A model generated the notes under the pieces. It saw only the letters and a program-made list of their open reading frames with translations. It made no database searches and was not told the DNA's origin. A program made the translations under genes and the position numbers. From positions 104,359,986 to 104,423,985 of the forward strand of contig OZ020269.1 in the NCBI GenBank assembly GCA_963971225.1: DNA of 64,000 nucleotides. The letters are read 5' to 3'. This DNA comes from Melieria omissa. Its lineage: Eukaryota > Arthropoda > Insecta > Diptera > Ulidiidae. Each line of letters opens with the position of its first letter. The first letter of the stretch is position 1. Shown here in pieces: positions 44,901 to 57,049 of this stretch.

Positions 44901-47900
44901 ACTCTTCATCGAGCGACGTGTCAACGGAGAGTTCAGTTTCTCCACCGCAATCATCATCTAGCGACGCATCAACAGAGAGTTCAGAATCTCCATCGGACTC
45001 TTCATCGAGCGACGTGTCAACAGAGAGTTCAGTTTCTCCACCGCAATCTTCATCTAGCGACGCATCAACAGAGAGTTCAGAATCTCCATCGGACTCTTCA
45101 TCGAGCGACGTGTCAACAGAGAGTTCAGTTTCTCCACCGCAATCTTCATCTAGCGACGCATCAACAGAGAGTTCAGAATCTCCATCGGACTCTTCATCGA
45201 GCGACGTGTCAACAGAGAGTTCAGTTTCTCCACCGCAATCTTCATCTAGCGACGCATCAACAGAGAGTTCAGAATCTCCATCGGACTCTTCATCGAGCGA
45301 CGTGTCAACAGAGATTTCAGTTTCTCCACCGCAATCTTCATCTAGCGACGCATCAACAGAGAGTTCAGAATCTCCATCGGACTCTTCATCGAGCGACGTG
45401 TCAACGGAGAGTTCAGTTTCTCCACCGCAATCTTCATCTAGCGACGCATCAACAGAGAGTTCAGAATCTCCATTGGACTCTTCATCGAGCGACGTGTCAA
45501 CGGAGAGTTCAGTTTCTCCACCGCAATCATCATCTAGCGACGCATCAACAGAGAGTTCAGAATCTCCATCGGACTCTTCATCGAGCGACGTGTCAACAGA
45601 GAGTTCAGTTTCTCCACCGCAATCTTCATCTAGCGACGCATCAACAGAGAGTTCAGAATCTCCATCGGACTCTTCATCGAGCGACGTGTCAACAGAGAGT
45701 TCAGTTTCTCCACCGCAATCTTCATCTAGCGACGCATCAACAGAGAGTTCAGAATCTCCATCGGACTCTTCATCGAGCGACGTGTCAACAGAGAGTTCAG
45801 TTTCTCCACCGCAATCTTCATCTAGCGACGCATCAACAGAGAGTTCAGAATCTCCATCGGACTCTTCATCGAGCGACGTGTCAACAGAGATTTCAGTTTC
45901 TCCACCGCAATCTTCATCTAGCGACGCATCAACAGAGAGTTCAGAATCTCCATCGGACTCTTCATCGAGCGACGTGTCAACGGAGAGTTCAGTTTCTCCA
46001 CCGCAATCTTCATCTAGCGACGCATCAACAGAGAGTTCAGAATCTCCATTGGACTCTTCATCGAGCGACGTGTCAACGGAGAGTTCAGTTTCTCCACCGC
46101 AATCATCATCTAGCGACGCATCAACAGAGAGTTCAGAATCTCCATCGGACTCTTCATCGAGCGACGTGTCAACAGAGAGTTCAGTTTATCCACCGCAATC
46201 TTCATCTAGCGACGCATCAACAGAGAGTTCAGAATCTCCATCGGACTCTTCATCGAGCGACGTCTCAACAGAGAGTTCAGTTTCTCCACCGCAATCTTCA
46301 TCTAGCGACGCATCAACAGAGAGTTCAGAATCTCTATCGGACTCTTCATCGAGCGACGTGTCAACGGAGAGTTCAGTTTCTCCACCGCAATCTTCATCTA
46401 GCGACGCATCAACAGCGAGCTCAGAATCTCCATCGGACTCTTCATCGAGCGACGTGTCAACAGAGAGTTCAGTTTCTCCACCGCAATCTTCATCTAGCGA
46501 CGCATCAACAGAGAGTTCAGAATCTCCATCGGACTCTTCATCGAGTGACGTGTCAACAGAGAGTTCAGTTTCTCCACCGCAATCTTCATCTAGCGACGCA
46601 TCAAGAGAGAGTTCAGAATCTCCATCGGACTCTTCATCGAGCGACGTGTCAACAGAGAGTTCAGTTTCTCCACCGCAATCTTCATCTAGCGACGCATCAA
46701 CAGAGAGTTCAGAATCTCCATCGGACTCTTCATCGAGCGACGTGTCAACAGAGAGTTCAGTTTCTCCACCGCAATCTTCATCTAGCGACGCATCAACAGA
46801 GAGTTCAGAATCTCCATCGGACTCTTCATCGAGCGACGTGTCAACAGAGAGTTCAGTTTCTCCACCGCAATCTTCATCTAGCGACGCATCAACAGAGAGT
46901 TCAGAATCTCCATTGGACTCTTCATCGAGCGACGTGTCAACGGAGAGTTCAGTTTCTCCACCGCAATCATCATCTAGCGACGCATCAACAGAGAGTTCAG
47001 AATCTCCATCGGACTCTTCATCGAGCGACGTGTCAACAGAGAGTTCAGTTTCTCCACCGCAATCTTCATCTAGCGACGCATCAACAGAGAGTTCAGAATC
47101 TCCATCGGACTCTTCATCGAGCGACGTGTCAACAGAGAGTTCAGTTTCTCCACCGCAATCTTCATCCAGCGACTCATCAACTGAGAGTTCAGAATCTCCA
47201 TCGGACTCTTCATCTAGCGAAGCATCAACAGAGAGTTCAGTATCTCCACCGCAATCTTCATCTAGCGAAGCATCAACAGAGAGTTCAGTATCTCCACCGC
47301 AATCTTCATCTAGCGACGCATCAACAGAGAGTTCAGAATCTCCATCGGACTCTTCATCGAGCGACGCATCAACAGAGAGTTCAGAATCTCCATCGGACTC
47401 TTCATCGAGCGACGTGTCAACAGAGAGTTCAGTTTCTCCACCGCAATCTTCATCTAGCGACGCATCAACAGAGAGTTCAGAATCTCCATCGGACTCTTCA
47501 TCGAGCGACGTGTCAACAGAGAGTTCAGTTTCTCCACCGCAATCTTCATCTAGCGACGCATCAACAGAGAGTTCAGAATCTCCATCGGACTCTTCATCGA
47601 GCGACGTGTCAACAGAGAGTTCAGTTTCTCCACCGCAATCTTCATCTAGCGACGCATCAACAGAGAGTTCAGAATCTCCATCGGACTCTTCATCGAGTGA
47701 CGTGTCAACAGAGAGTTCAGTATCTCCACCGGACTCTTCATCGAGCGACGTGTCAACAGACTCTTCAGTTTCTCCACCGGACTCTTCATCGAGTGACGTG
47801 TCAACAGAGAGTTCAGTTTCTCCACCGCAATCTTCATCGAGCGACGTGCCAACCGAGAGTTCAGTATCTCCTTCGGAATCTTCATCGAGCGACGTGTCAA

Positions 47901-48979
47901 CAGAGAGTTCAGTATCTCCACCGGAATCTTCATCGAGCGACGCATCAACAGACTCTTCAGCATCTCCAGCGGACCCATCATCTAGCGACGCGTCAACAGA
48001 GAGTTCAGTATCTCCACCCGACTCTTCATCTAGCGACGCATCAACAGAGAGTTCAGTATCTCCACCGGACTCTTCATCTAGCGACGCATCAACAGAGAGT
48101 TCAGTCTCTCCACCGGACTCTTCGTCGAGCGACGCATCAACAGAGAGTTCAGTATCTCCACCGCAATCCTCATCTAGCGACGCATCAACAGAGAGTTCAG
48201 TATCTCCACCGCAATCTTCATCGAGCGACGCATCAACAGAGAGTTCAGTATCTCCACCCGACTCTTCATCTAGCGACGCATCAACAGAGAGTTCAGTATC
48301 TCCACCGGACTCTTCATCTAGCGACGCATCAACAGAGAGTTCAGAATCTCCATCGGACTCTTCATCGAGCGACGTGTCAACAGAGAGTTCGGTTTCTCCA
48401 CCGCAATCTTCATCGAGCGACGCATCAACAGAGAGTTCAGTATCTCCATCGGAATCTTCATCGAGCGACGTGTCAACAGAGAGTTCAGTATCTCCACCCG
48501 ACTCTTCATCTACCGACGCATCAACAGAGAGTTCTGTATCTCCACCGCAATCTTCATCGAGCGACGCATCAACAGAGAGTTCAGTATCTCCACCGGACTC
48601 TTCATCTAGCGACGCATCAACAGAGAGTTCAGTATCTCCACCGGACTCTTCATCTAGCGAAGCATCAACAGAGAGTTCAGTATCTCCATCGGTCTCTTCA
48701 TCGAGCGACGTGTCAACAGAGAGTTCAGTTTCTCCATCGGACTCTTCATCGAGCGACGTGTCAACAGAGAGTTCAGTTTCTCCATCGGACTCTTCATCGA
48801 GCACCGTGTCAACAGAGACTTCAGTTTCTTCAACTGACTCTTCATCGACCTACGTATCGACAACGACCAAAGAAGCTGTAACGACTGAAAATCCTGATAA
48901 AAAACTGGTTAATGATCTACTGTTGATACTTTACGCCTTATTTTCGGCTGAGCATCCTATGAGTCAGACAAATATTTAA
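41966..48979 (+). CDS. Giant mucin-like secreted protein with 16-residue repeats
   Basis: Exon 1 (41966-42017) starts MSNAVGIFFWLGVCLL. A 72-bp intron (42018-42089, GTAAGA...TTAAAG) splits a glycine codon (phase 1) inside the signal peptide. Exon 2 (42090-48979) continues to a stop, for about 2313 residues. After a unique Pro/Gln-rich region of about 140 residues (CQQLTPEQYKALLILYGI near its end) come about 130 tandem copies of a 16-residue unit, mainly alternating TESSVSPPQSSSSDAS and TESSESPSDSSSSDVS. A 37-residue unique tail (KKLVNDLLLILYALFSAEH) follows. Ser and Thr exceed half of the repeat, so dense O-glycosylation is expected. The extreme Ser/Asp/Glu content makes it acidic. Signal-peptide splitting intron, TATA box and Ser/Thr/Pro repeats recall fly salivary glue (Sgs) genes and other mucins; no chitin-binding domain is seen. 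The uninterrupted frame over 6.9 kb argues for selection. Confidence 0.9.
42515..48850 (+). repeat. 48-bp minisatellite coding for the mucin repeats
   Basis: About 130 units of 48 bp, mostly arranged as 96-bp pairs. Long-range period of 576 bp between about 44890 and 46130. Because 48 is a multiple of three, other frames are also open for thousands of bases; those are not genes. Confidence 0.97.
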
Positions 48980-51297
48980 AATTGAATGTGTTAAATAGTG
49001 GTTTTGTCAAATGTATATACAGATAATATATAATGTAAACAAAGAACGGTAACTCTGTGGTTCGGTTTAGAACAGCTTTTGCCGTGGTTCTACGGTGCAC
49101 TTAATTAGTGCCGATGCAGGTAACACAAAGTAGGCAAAAAAACAATTTTGGTTTGGCCGTCTTCTTTGGTGCAAATTGCAGCCCCAAACAAAGATTTGAT
49201 AATGAAACGTAGTCGCTTTGCTGTTCGGAATAAAAAAGTGACTTTACACACACATAAGCGATCATGTTCAAGGAAATGGTCTTACGTTTTATGGTTATTA
49301 AGTTTTAAGGTTAAAAGTGCAGAATTGAATTTAATAATGTTTGTGAGACTGCATCACATGCCGATCCGTAATTTCTATGATTTCTCGGGGTTGTAAGCAA
49401 AGTGCTTTCCCGACTCAAAAAATGCTAAAGCCATTTCGTGTATGTAAATGCACTGAAGTAACGGATTTAATAAAAGTTAATTTGGGGGTAAAAAGAAAGA
49501 AGCGCTTAGTGCGGTGCCTGCAGCAAATTACCCTTTCGCATAGATATTAAAAAAAATGTTGGAAAGTGTTTTTTCATAAAAATTATAGGTTTTATTCTAT
49601 ATTGATACTTTGATACTTAAAAAAAGAGTTATCCATATTGATACAATTTATGTCTCTTCTGTTTCTCTTCTTCTTCTTTTTCAAATAAACAGCAATCAGG
49701 AGGCCATTTTGTTGGAATTCGGGGAGTAGCACCATGACATAGTTAGATGGTTTGTGTGTGGGGACAAAGTAAAATTTAAATTTTTAATTTTAATTATGAT
49801 TTAAATTTCAATTTTAATGTCACTTCAATTTGAAATTTGAGTTTTTATTTGTAAGTACAAATATTTTTTTTAATATTTTCCCGTTATAGTTAGTTTTTTT
49901 TTGAATTCAAGTTTTTTACAAATATGTTTTATTTTCATCCAAACAATGATGTACATATTACAATTAATACAATGAATATGCATTACTTCGCACTTCCAAA
50001 TTAATGAGAAAACTATGCGCAGCCTTCTGGTCGCCGCACAATCGCGCATACATTTCACGCTCCTTAGCCGTTGCGCAAAGTCGAAAATTCAAATGAAAAT
50101 TAAAGGTATGCATCGCTTACACACATCCATACACATACCCAGTGGCGTAAGCAAGGTGGGTTTTGGAGGTTCAAACCCCTTCAAATATTTGTATCTTGCA
50201 AGTTTTTCAGTTATCAAATATGGTTTCCACCGGTAGAAAGTTGTGGACGGGACCCTCACAGTGAAAGCCTGCGTGCACCACAGCATATGCCATACATACC
50301 TATTTACATTGCAGCAACTTGCCGAAAAAGAATACGCAGCCCTGACGGGGTCGTTTTGGCGTTGGCATCGACACCACTGCGGCGTCCACAGAATAACCAA
50401 GTGGCACTTTGGCAGTCTCTGCCGCCGCTGTCGTAATATTGTCGATGCTGTTCTCGCGCGGAGCTGTCACACACGCGCGGTGTGTTAGCGCAACGTTTCT
50501 CATGCTTAATTTATAAACATTGGCAGCTTTTGAAAAATGGCCCGCACCAACATCAGCCACCTCTACTAGTCTGAACTTTCAACTTTGACGGCCATTGCTG
50601 ATGTTGGCTGATGAAGTGTACTTACTTGTTGACGTTGTTGTTGTGGCTGTTGTTGTTGCTGTTAGTGTGCAACCATAACGCTAAACAAGCAATTTGTCTA
50701 TTTTACGCTTACGTGTTGTTTTAATCGCATTCGCTGGCATTTAAAATTCCCAACTACAAACACGAATACCCTTTTGCCGCGCAACGGCAACGGGGGCGAA
50801 GCGAAAATTTACAGTAAAAACATAACTTCGGCTCAAAGTAATATTTGACACCCTCGAAGGTGGCGCGCGGTGTCGTATTGTCGGTGCAGGCCCAGTGTCG
50901 AGCCGGTGCTGACAGTGCCGGGGCGCACGTTTTGCACTAAACCCACACCCACGATCGCGCACACTTAATTCAATCATACGGCGCTTTGTATGTGTGTGTG
51001 TGTGTGCGTGTGTGCGTTGGGGGTATGAATAATTTTGGTTCGTTTGCCCTTTGGGATGAAATATCGTAAATAGAATCACGTACACTAATTATCGCAGTCG
51101 TAAAATGGGATATGCGAGTTTATTAATGTTTGCCTCTCAACGGCTTACAGCGGCGACCTGGTAGTAAAACCGACTTTTGCGATTTCTGACGCAATATTAT
51201 TTGTAAAATTCTAATAGAGATCAAAGATAAATGGGTGAGATCGAAGGTAGGCGAGTCGAATGAGAACTAATCACGTCAAACTGTGAAAGTGGAATGA
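48980..51297. other. Intergenic DNA downstream of the mucin gene
   Basis: Probable 3' UTR after 48979, with AATAAA-like signals near 49229 and 49469. Contains the hAT-like end at 50141. No further gene is supported. Confidence 0.4.
50141..50240 (+). mobile_element. hAT-like miniature element end
   Basis: CAGTGGCGTAAGCAAGG followed by gggttttggaggttcaaacc, the same opening as copies at 30796 and 63779. The right end is not identified. Confidence 0.5.
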
Positions 51298-53424
51298 ATG
51301 CTAAGACTAAGACTAAGACTAAGACTAAGACTAAGACTAAGACTAAGACTAAGACTAAGACTAAGACTAAGACTAAGACTAAGACTAAGACTAAGACTAA
51401 GACTAAGACTAAGACTAAGACTAAGACTAAGACTAAGACTAAGAATAAGACTAAGACTAAGACTAAGACTAAGACTAAGACTAAGACTAAGACTAAGACT
51501 AAGACTAAGACTAAGACTAAGACTAAGACTAAGACTAAGACTAAGACTAAGACTAAGACTAAGACTAAGACTAAGACTAAGACTAAGACTAAGACTAAGA
51601 CTAAGACTAAGACTAAGACTAAGACTAAGACTAAGACTAAGACTAAGACTAAGACTAAGACTAAGACTAAGACTAAGACTAAGACTAAGACTAAGACTAA
51701 GACTAAGACTAAGACTAAGACTAAGACTAAGACTAAGACTAAGACTAAGACTAAGACTAAGACTAACACTAAGACTAAGACTAAGACTAAGACTAAGACT
51801 AAGACTAAGACTAAGACTAAGACTAAGACTAAGACTAAGACTAAGACTAAGACTAAGACTAAGACTAAGACTAAGACTAAGACTAAGACTAAGACTAAGA
51901 CTAAGACTAAGACTAAGACTAAGACTAAGACTAAGACTAAGACTAAGACTAAGACTAAGACTAAGACTAAGACTAAGACTAAGACTAAGACTAAGACTAA
52001 GACTAAGACTAAGACTAAGACTAAGACTAAGACTAAGACTAAGACTAAGACTAAGACTAAGACTAAGACTAAGACTAATACTAAGACTAAGACTAAGACT
52101 AAGACTAAGACTAAGACTAAGACTAAGACTAAGATTAAGATTAAGATTAAGATTAAGACTAAGACTAAGATTAAGACTAAAACTAAGACTAAGACTAAGA
52201 GTAAGACTAAGACTAAGACTAAGACTAAGACTAAGACTAAGACTAAGACTAAGACTAAGACTAAGACTAAGACTAAGACTAAGACTAAGACTAAGACTAA
52301 GACTAAGACTAAGACTAAGACTAAGACTAAGACTAAGACTAAGACTAAGACTAAGACTAAGACTAAGACTAAGACTAAGACTAAGACTAAGACTAAGACT
52401 AAGACTAAGACTAAGACTAAGACTAAGACTAAGACTAAGACTAAGACTAAGACTAAGACTAAGACTAAGACTAAGACTAAGACTAAGACTAAGACTAAGA
52501 CTAAGACTAAGACTAAGACTAAGACTAAGACTAAGACTAAGACTAAGACTAAGACTAAGACTAAGACTAAGAGTAAGACTAAGACTAAAACTAAGAGTAA
52601 GACTAAGAGTAAGACTAAGAGTAAGACTAAGACTAAGACTAAGACTAAGACTAAGACTAAGACTAAGACTAAGACTAAGACTAAGACTAAGACTAAGACT
52701 AAGACTAAGACTAAGACTAAGACTAAGACTAAGACTAAGACTAAGACTAAGACTAAGACTAAGACTAAGACTAAGACTAAGACTAAGACTAAGACTAAGA
52801 CTAAGACTAAGACTAAGACTAAACTAAGACTAAGACTAAGACTAAGACTAAGACTAAGACTAAGACTAAGACTAAGACTAAGACTAAGACTAAGACTAAG
52901 ACTAAGACTAAGACTAAGACTAAGACTAAGACTAAGACTAAGACTAAGACTAAGACTAAGACTAAGACTAAGACTAAGACTAAGACTAAGACTAAGACTA
53001 AGACTAAGACTAAGACTAAGACTAAGACTAAGACTAAGACTAAGACTAAGACTAAGACTAAGACTAAGACTAAGACTAAGACTAAGACTAAGACTAAGAC
53101 TAAGACTAAGACTAAGACTAAGACTAAGACTAAGACTAAGACTAAGACTAAGACTAAGACTAAGACTAAGACTAAGACTAAGACTAAGACTAAGACTAAG
53201 ACTAAGACTAAGACTAAGACTAAGACTAAGACTAAGACTAAGACTAAGACTAAGACTAAGACTAAGACTAAGACTAAGACTAAGACTAAGACTAAGACTA
53301 AGACTAAGACTAAGACTAAGACTAAGACTAAGACTAAGACTAAGACTAAAACTAAGACTAAGACTAAGACTAAGACTAAGACTAAGACTAAGACTAAGAC
53401 TAAAAGAAAATAAATTCTCATTCG
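51257..53424. repeat. Hexanucleotide array (GACTAA)n, about 2.1 kb
   Basis: About 350 copies of GACTAA (TTAGTC on the other strand) from 51298 to 53404. Variant units cluster: gattaa at 52134-52170, gagtaa at 52199, 52571-52622, and single variants at 51444, 51767 and 52079. One unit is a base short near 52822, shifting the phase. CGAATGAGAA at 51257-51266 and TTCTCATTCG at 53415-53424 form a 10-base inverted repeat just outside the array. The Lys-Thr and Leu-Arg frames across it are artefacts. Confidence 0.97.
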
Positions 53425-54903
53425 TTTAGCATTTCATGAAGTAAATCGTCAACGTTTGGCCCTTCTTTTGGCGACTATAGCCGTGTTACTACTTCACTAA
53501 TTTGCCTTATAATTGTCTTAGCCTGAAAGTATTTGAAGAAAAATATGAATTTAATGAAATTTTAAAATTCGAAACACTTTGTTGTCTATCAGCCACGCCC
53601 CTCGTCAACTTATTGCCACACAAGCTGTGCGCTGGTAGCGCAGAGCAGACGTCCCTCACAGGGTGATCGACTGAGTGGGTGGGCGTGGAGGTGGGGGTGT
53701 ACGTACAAGTGCCAATTAAGATTTATGATGCGGAACCAAGCAAAATGACAACAAGTGCAGCTCGGCCGTGTGAGTGCCGTAAGCGGGCAATGCCAAATTA
53801 AAGTGGACAAAGCGACGTGTGTGCGCGCATCTGAAAAGGGTCAACATTTGCAAGCGTATGGCCAGTGCCAGACGACGACAACAACAACAGAAACAACAAA
53901 AGCGACGAACGTTCTGTGTGTGTGTAGTACAACTGCGTGTACAATTTGCAATTTTGTTTCATTTATTAAAGCGTAGAATTTGGCCGCTGTTGCAAATTGC
54001 AGTTAGGAATGTTTTGCCGTTTGTTTGTGTTCGCTTCTTTTCTTTTAGTTTTTTGCTTTAATTTGGCCGTTTCACGGTCTGAAAGTCAGTCAAAGTAATT
54101 TTTTTACGACGCCACGTGCTACAACTGCCGTCTGATTTTGGATCGCATTTCGTTTTCGTCAGCTTCGAATGTTGCATTTGCCACAGGAAATGGTATTGGC
54201 TACGGTTTTATTGGTTAAATTCGAGACATGTGCTGCACCGATGTGACATATTTTATTTCGCTTTGAGCTGCAATAGTTTTGTTAATAAAAATCTAAAAGC
54301 TATTTGTAGGCTAAAATTTTTTAGGTTAAGGATAACTCTTCAAAATTGTCTAATTATTTCTCAAAGGAAGTGCTTTCACCATATTTACAGTCATTTTACC
54401 TCTTAAATCAGTTCATTGTCACAAATCGTCAATCATCGTCAATCCTGACATATTTGTTTTGAAAAAATAAAAAAACACGTGTCGGTTTGTTTATCATTTC
54501 GAGCACTTTCACCAATTTTTAAGTCGAAAATCCACTTGATCATGTTTTTCTGTTAAACTGTTAACTAGTTGTTGACCTATTAAATGTTGGTTTTCAAAAA
54601 AGGAATACTTTCAATTCCAACTTGGTGAAAGGAATACTTTCACCAAGTTAGAAATCGATTTGATTTGAATTTGGTTTAGTTAGTTAGTTAGTTTCGTTTT
54701 GAATAAAACAAAACCCATTAAATCAGGTTTCTCCATACAAACTTTTAACCCTGGGGCCACTCCATTAGATTTTGATTTTGAAAGAATTGAAAAACACGTA
54801 TACAATTATTTTTGATTTCAAGTATTTTCACTATTTGTGAAGTCAATTGGGTTCAAGCCCATGGGTTCAGGTTTTTTTTTCGTAGTCTTTTCGTATACGA
54901 ATC
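53425..54903. other. Intergenic DNA
   Basis: No gene recognised. It has a 13-base hairpin at 54619-54649 and two diverged direct copies of a stretch aaaaacacgt...ctttcaccaat at about 54471 and 54790. Confidence 0.4.
54619..54649. other. Perfect 13-bp hairpin
   Basis: AACTTGGTGAAAG, loop gaata, CTTTCACCAAGTT. Could be a transcription-terminator-like or cruciform structure; no adjacent gene is known. Confidence 0.6.
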
Positions 54904-54907
54904 TTAA

Positions 54908-55999
54908 CCCTTTCGACCCCGAATTTTATCCTGTGTCTCGATACTACTTTTTAGTATTTAAATTATGAAAAACTTATCTTAGAAGTGAGCACACGACATT
55001 TGAAGCTGTTACGCCTCTTTGTTAGAGTTCTAAAGCTAGTTTACTTTTGAACAGTTTTGGCTTAAAACGGGTTAAATAAATTTTGTATCAATATTTCTTA
55101 ATCATGGAAAAAATATTTCATATTTATGGAAAAATACAAAATGATTCCTTTTTGATTTTATTTAACGATTATTAATGAAACAGGGTTTTGTTCAAACGCG
55201 CCCAATTCGTAGACTTCAATTAGAACACAAACTTCAATTCGTAGACTTCAATTAGGACACAAACTTTCCCTGATATCGCAGCAAATTATTGGAAATTATT
55301 TTGGAGATAACAGTAAAATTTTTGTAATTTGCTTTGAATTTACTTCTTTAAATATTAATTTGTTGTTGTATATTTAAATTAAACCCATTAACCCATTCCA
55401 GCCGGATGGGGTGAAATTTCACCCCCTGGAATGGTGATCCTTTTTTTGCCTCCCTGACTAAATGTGTTATGCGATTTGGTTGAAATTTTGTAGAATGAAT
55501 TGGAATAGATGCAGATTTATTTCGCTTTTAATAATTTTGAAGAATTGTGCCATTAAGTTATCCCGATCCGTGTTTAAAGTCGACTAACTTGTTTTGTGTA
55601 CCTTATTGAGAAAATTCTTAAAAATGGGAAATATTGGAAATTCCAGCAGTTTTTTCTGGAGTATGTTGTTCATTGAACTGCATATCTTTTGTGAATTGTT
55701 GGTATTGCTTGTATAATCTACCTGTGTACAATGAATGATTTTCCAGAAAGGGGTGAAATTTCACCCATCCTTGTGCCGGACTGGTAAAATTTAACCCCCT
55801 CTATATCTCAGGGGCTATGTCAGGTAGATACCTGAATTTTTGTGTATAACTATTCTACGCATCCCTTACCAACATATGTAAATTTAGACAAAATTCGCTG
55901 GCCAGAACTATATGCAGGCAGTAATGGGTTAATCAATCGTAGCTTTTGCTATAAGATGAAAAATAGGTGAAGTCTCAGGCAACTTTGGGGTCGAAAGGG
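54908..55999. mobile_element. TTAA-type element, CCCTTTCGACCCC family, with nested insertion
   Basis: Left end TTAA then ccctttcgaccccg (54904-54921). Right end ggggtcgaaaggg then TTGA (55987-56003). It is inverse in orientation to the copy at 17003. The host element is interrupted at 55388 by a second TTAA element. Confidence 0.8.
55392..55928. mobile_element. Nested TTAA-flanked miniature element, CCCATTCCAGCC family
   Basis: 537 bp flanked by TTAA at 55388-55391 and 55929-55932. Ends cccattccagccgg and, inverted, cccattactgcctg (11 of 14 match). The related uninterrupted sequence at 56325-56345 marks the empty site. Contains the palindrome GGGGTGAAATTTCACCCC at 55408-55425 and a 16-base core of it at 55750-55765. 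Confidence 0.85.
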
Positions 56000-56009
56000 T
56001 TGAAACTGG

Positions 56010-56410
56010 TAAAATAAATTTGTTATCAATATTTTTGAATTACAGAAAACGTATTTAATATTTATGGAAAAATACAAAATTATTACTTTTTGATTTTATT
56101 TACACATTATTAAAAAGAACAGTGTTTTGATCAAACGCGCCCAATTCGTAGACTTCAATTAGAACACAAACTTCAAAACGTAGACTTCAATTAGGACACA
56201 AACTTTCCCTGATATCGCTGCAAATTATTGGAAATTATTTTGGGAATAACAGTAAAATTTATGTAATTTGCTTTGAATTCACTTCTAAAATTATTAATTT
56301 GTTGTTGTTGTAATTTGCTACTTAAATTAAACCCATAAATCAATCGTTGCTTTCGTTATAAAATGACAAATAGGTGAAATTCCTCTCAGGCAACTTAAGG
56401 GTCAAGATGG
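56010..56410. mobile_element. Adjacent second copy of the CCCTTTCGACCCC element, lacking one end
   Basis: Repeats the interior of 54908-55999 in the same orientation, without the nested insertion, up to a diverged right end before TTAA at 56411. Its left terminal sequence is missing. Confidence 0.75.
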
Positions 56411-56429
56411 TTAAACCATTGGTGACACG

Positions 56430-56938
56430 TTCAGACTGCGCGCTATAGCGTATGCAATCCATACAGCTCAGGAGCGCTGGCATAGTCTCTCCTCATGCGC
56501 AATAGCCAGGCTCACATGGCCGGCATACGACAGAAAGCGGACTGCGAGCATCCTGGACCTCAAAAGGACGGAGATATCAATTTTAACTAGAACCCTCACT
56601 GGACACTGGTTGATTGGAGTACACGCCATTAGACTAGGTGTCAATGCAAGAGACTTCTGCAGAAGCTGCGACTGTGCTGAAGAGGAAGAAAGCGTGCAGC
56701 ATCTTCTCTGTCACTGCCCAGCACTTTGGAGAAGTAGGCTACACACCCTAGGACAACCTTTTCTCTCAAACCTAACAGAAACATCCTGCATAGATGTCAA
56801 AAACCTCCTTAGGTTCGTGACATCGTCCAGATGGCTTGACCAGGAACAACCTAGTTAGCCTAAGCTGTATATGGCCAGTCTCTTGGCCTAAGTGGAGGAT
56901 ATCTGTTATCCAGCCATTTCAACCTAACCTAACCTAAT
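56430..56938 (+). pseudogene. LINE ORF2 C-terminus and 3' end
   Basis: An open frame of about 140 codons (about 56433-56858) encodes LDLKRTEISILTRTLTGHWLIG and FCRSCDCAEEEESVQHLLCHCPALW (zinc knuckle) to a natural stop. A 3' UTR ends in aacctaacctaacctaat, a typical simple-repeat LINE tail. A 5'-truncated, otherwise undamaged insertion, so probably younger than the other LINE copies here. Confidence 0.85.
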
Positions 56939-57049
56939 AGGGCTATTAAATCACTTTTCTTCAAACATTACTTCACCGTCCCCCTTTTAAAACTCGAATT
57001 TAAAAAAATTCCATCTTAACAATAGTTCGATGTACCTACAGTTAAAATT

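Noticed and set aside
44481..48881. 1466-codon second-frame ORF and 872-codon antisense ORF in the mucin array
   Set aside because: A 48-bp period keeps several frames open; only the first frame joins to a signal peptide and a unique C-terminus.
51298..53404. Telomeric repeat or CRISPR array
   Set aside because: TTAGTC is not a known insect telomere repeat and flies use other telomere systems; there are no spacers, so not CRISPR.
51294..53429. 711-codon Lys-Thr/Leu-Arg frame and antisense Leu-Val frames over the hexamer array
   Set aside because: Inevitable product of a six-base repeat whose other frames contain the stops; no start context, splice sites or unique protein part.
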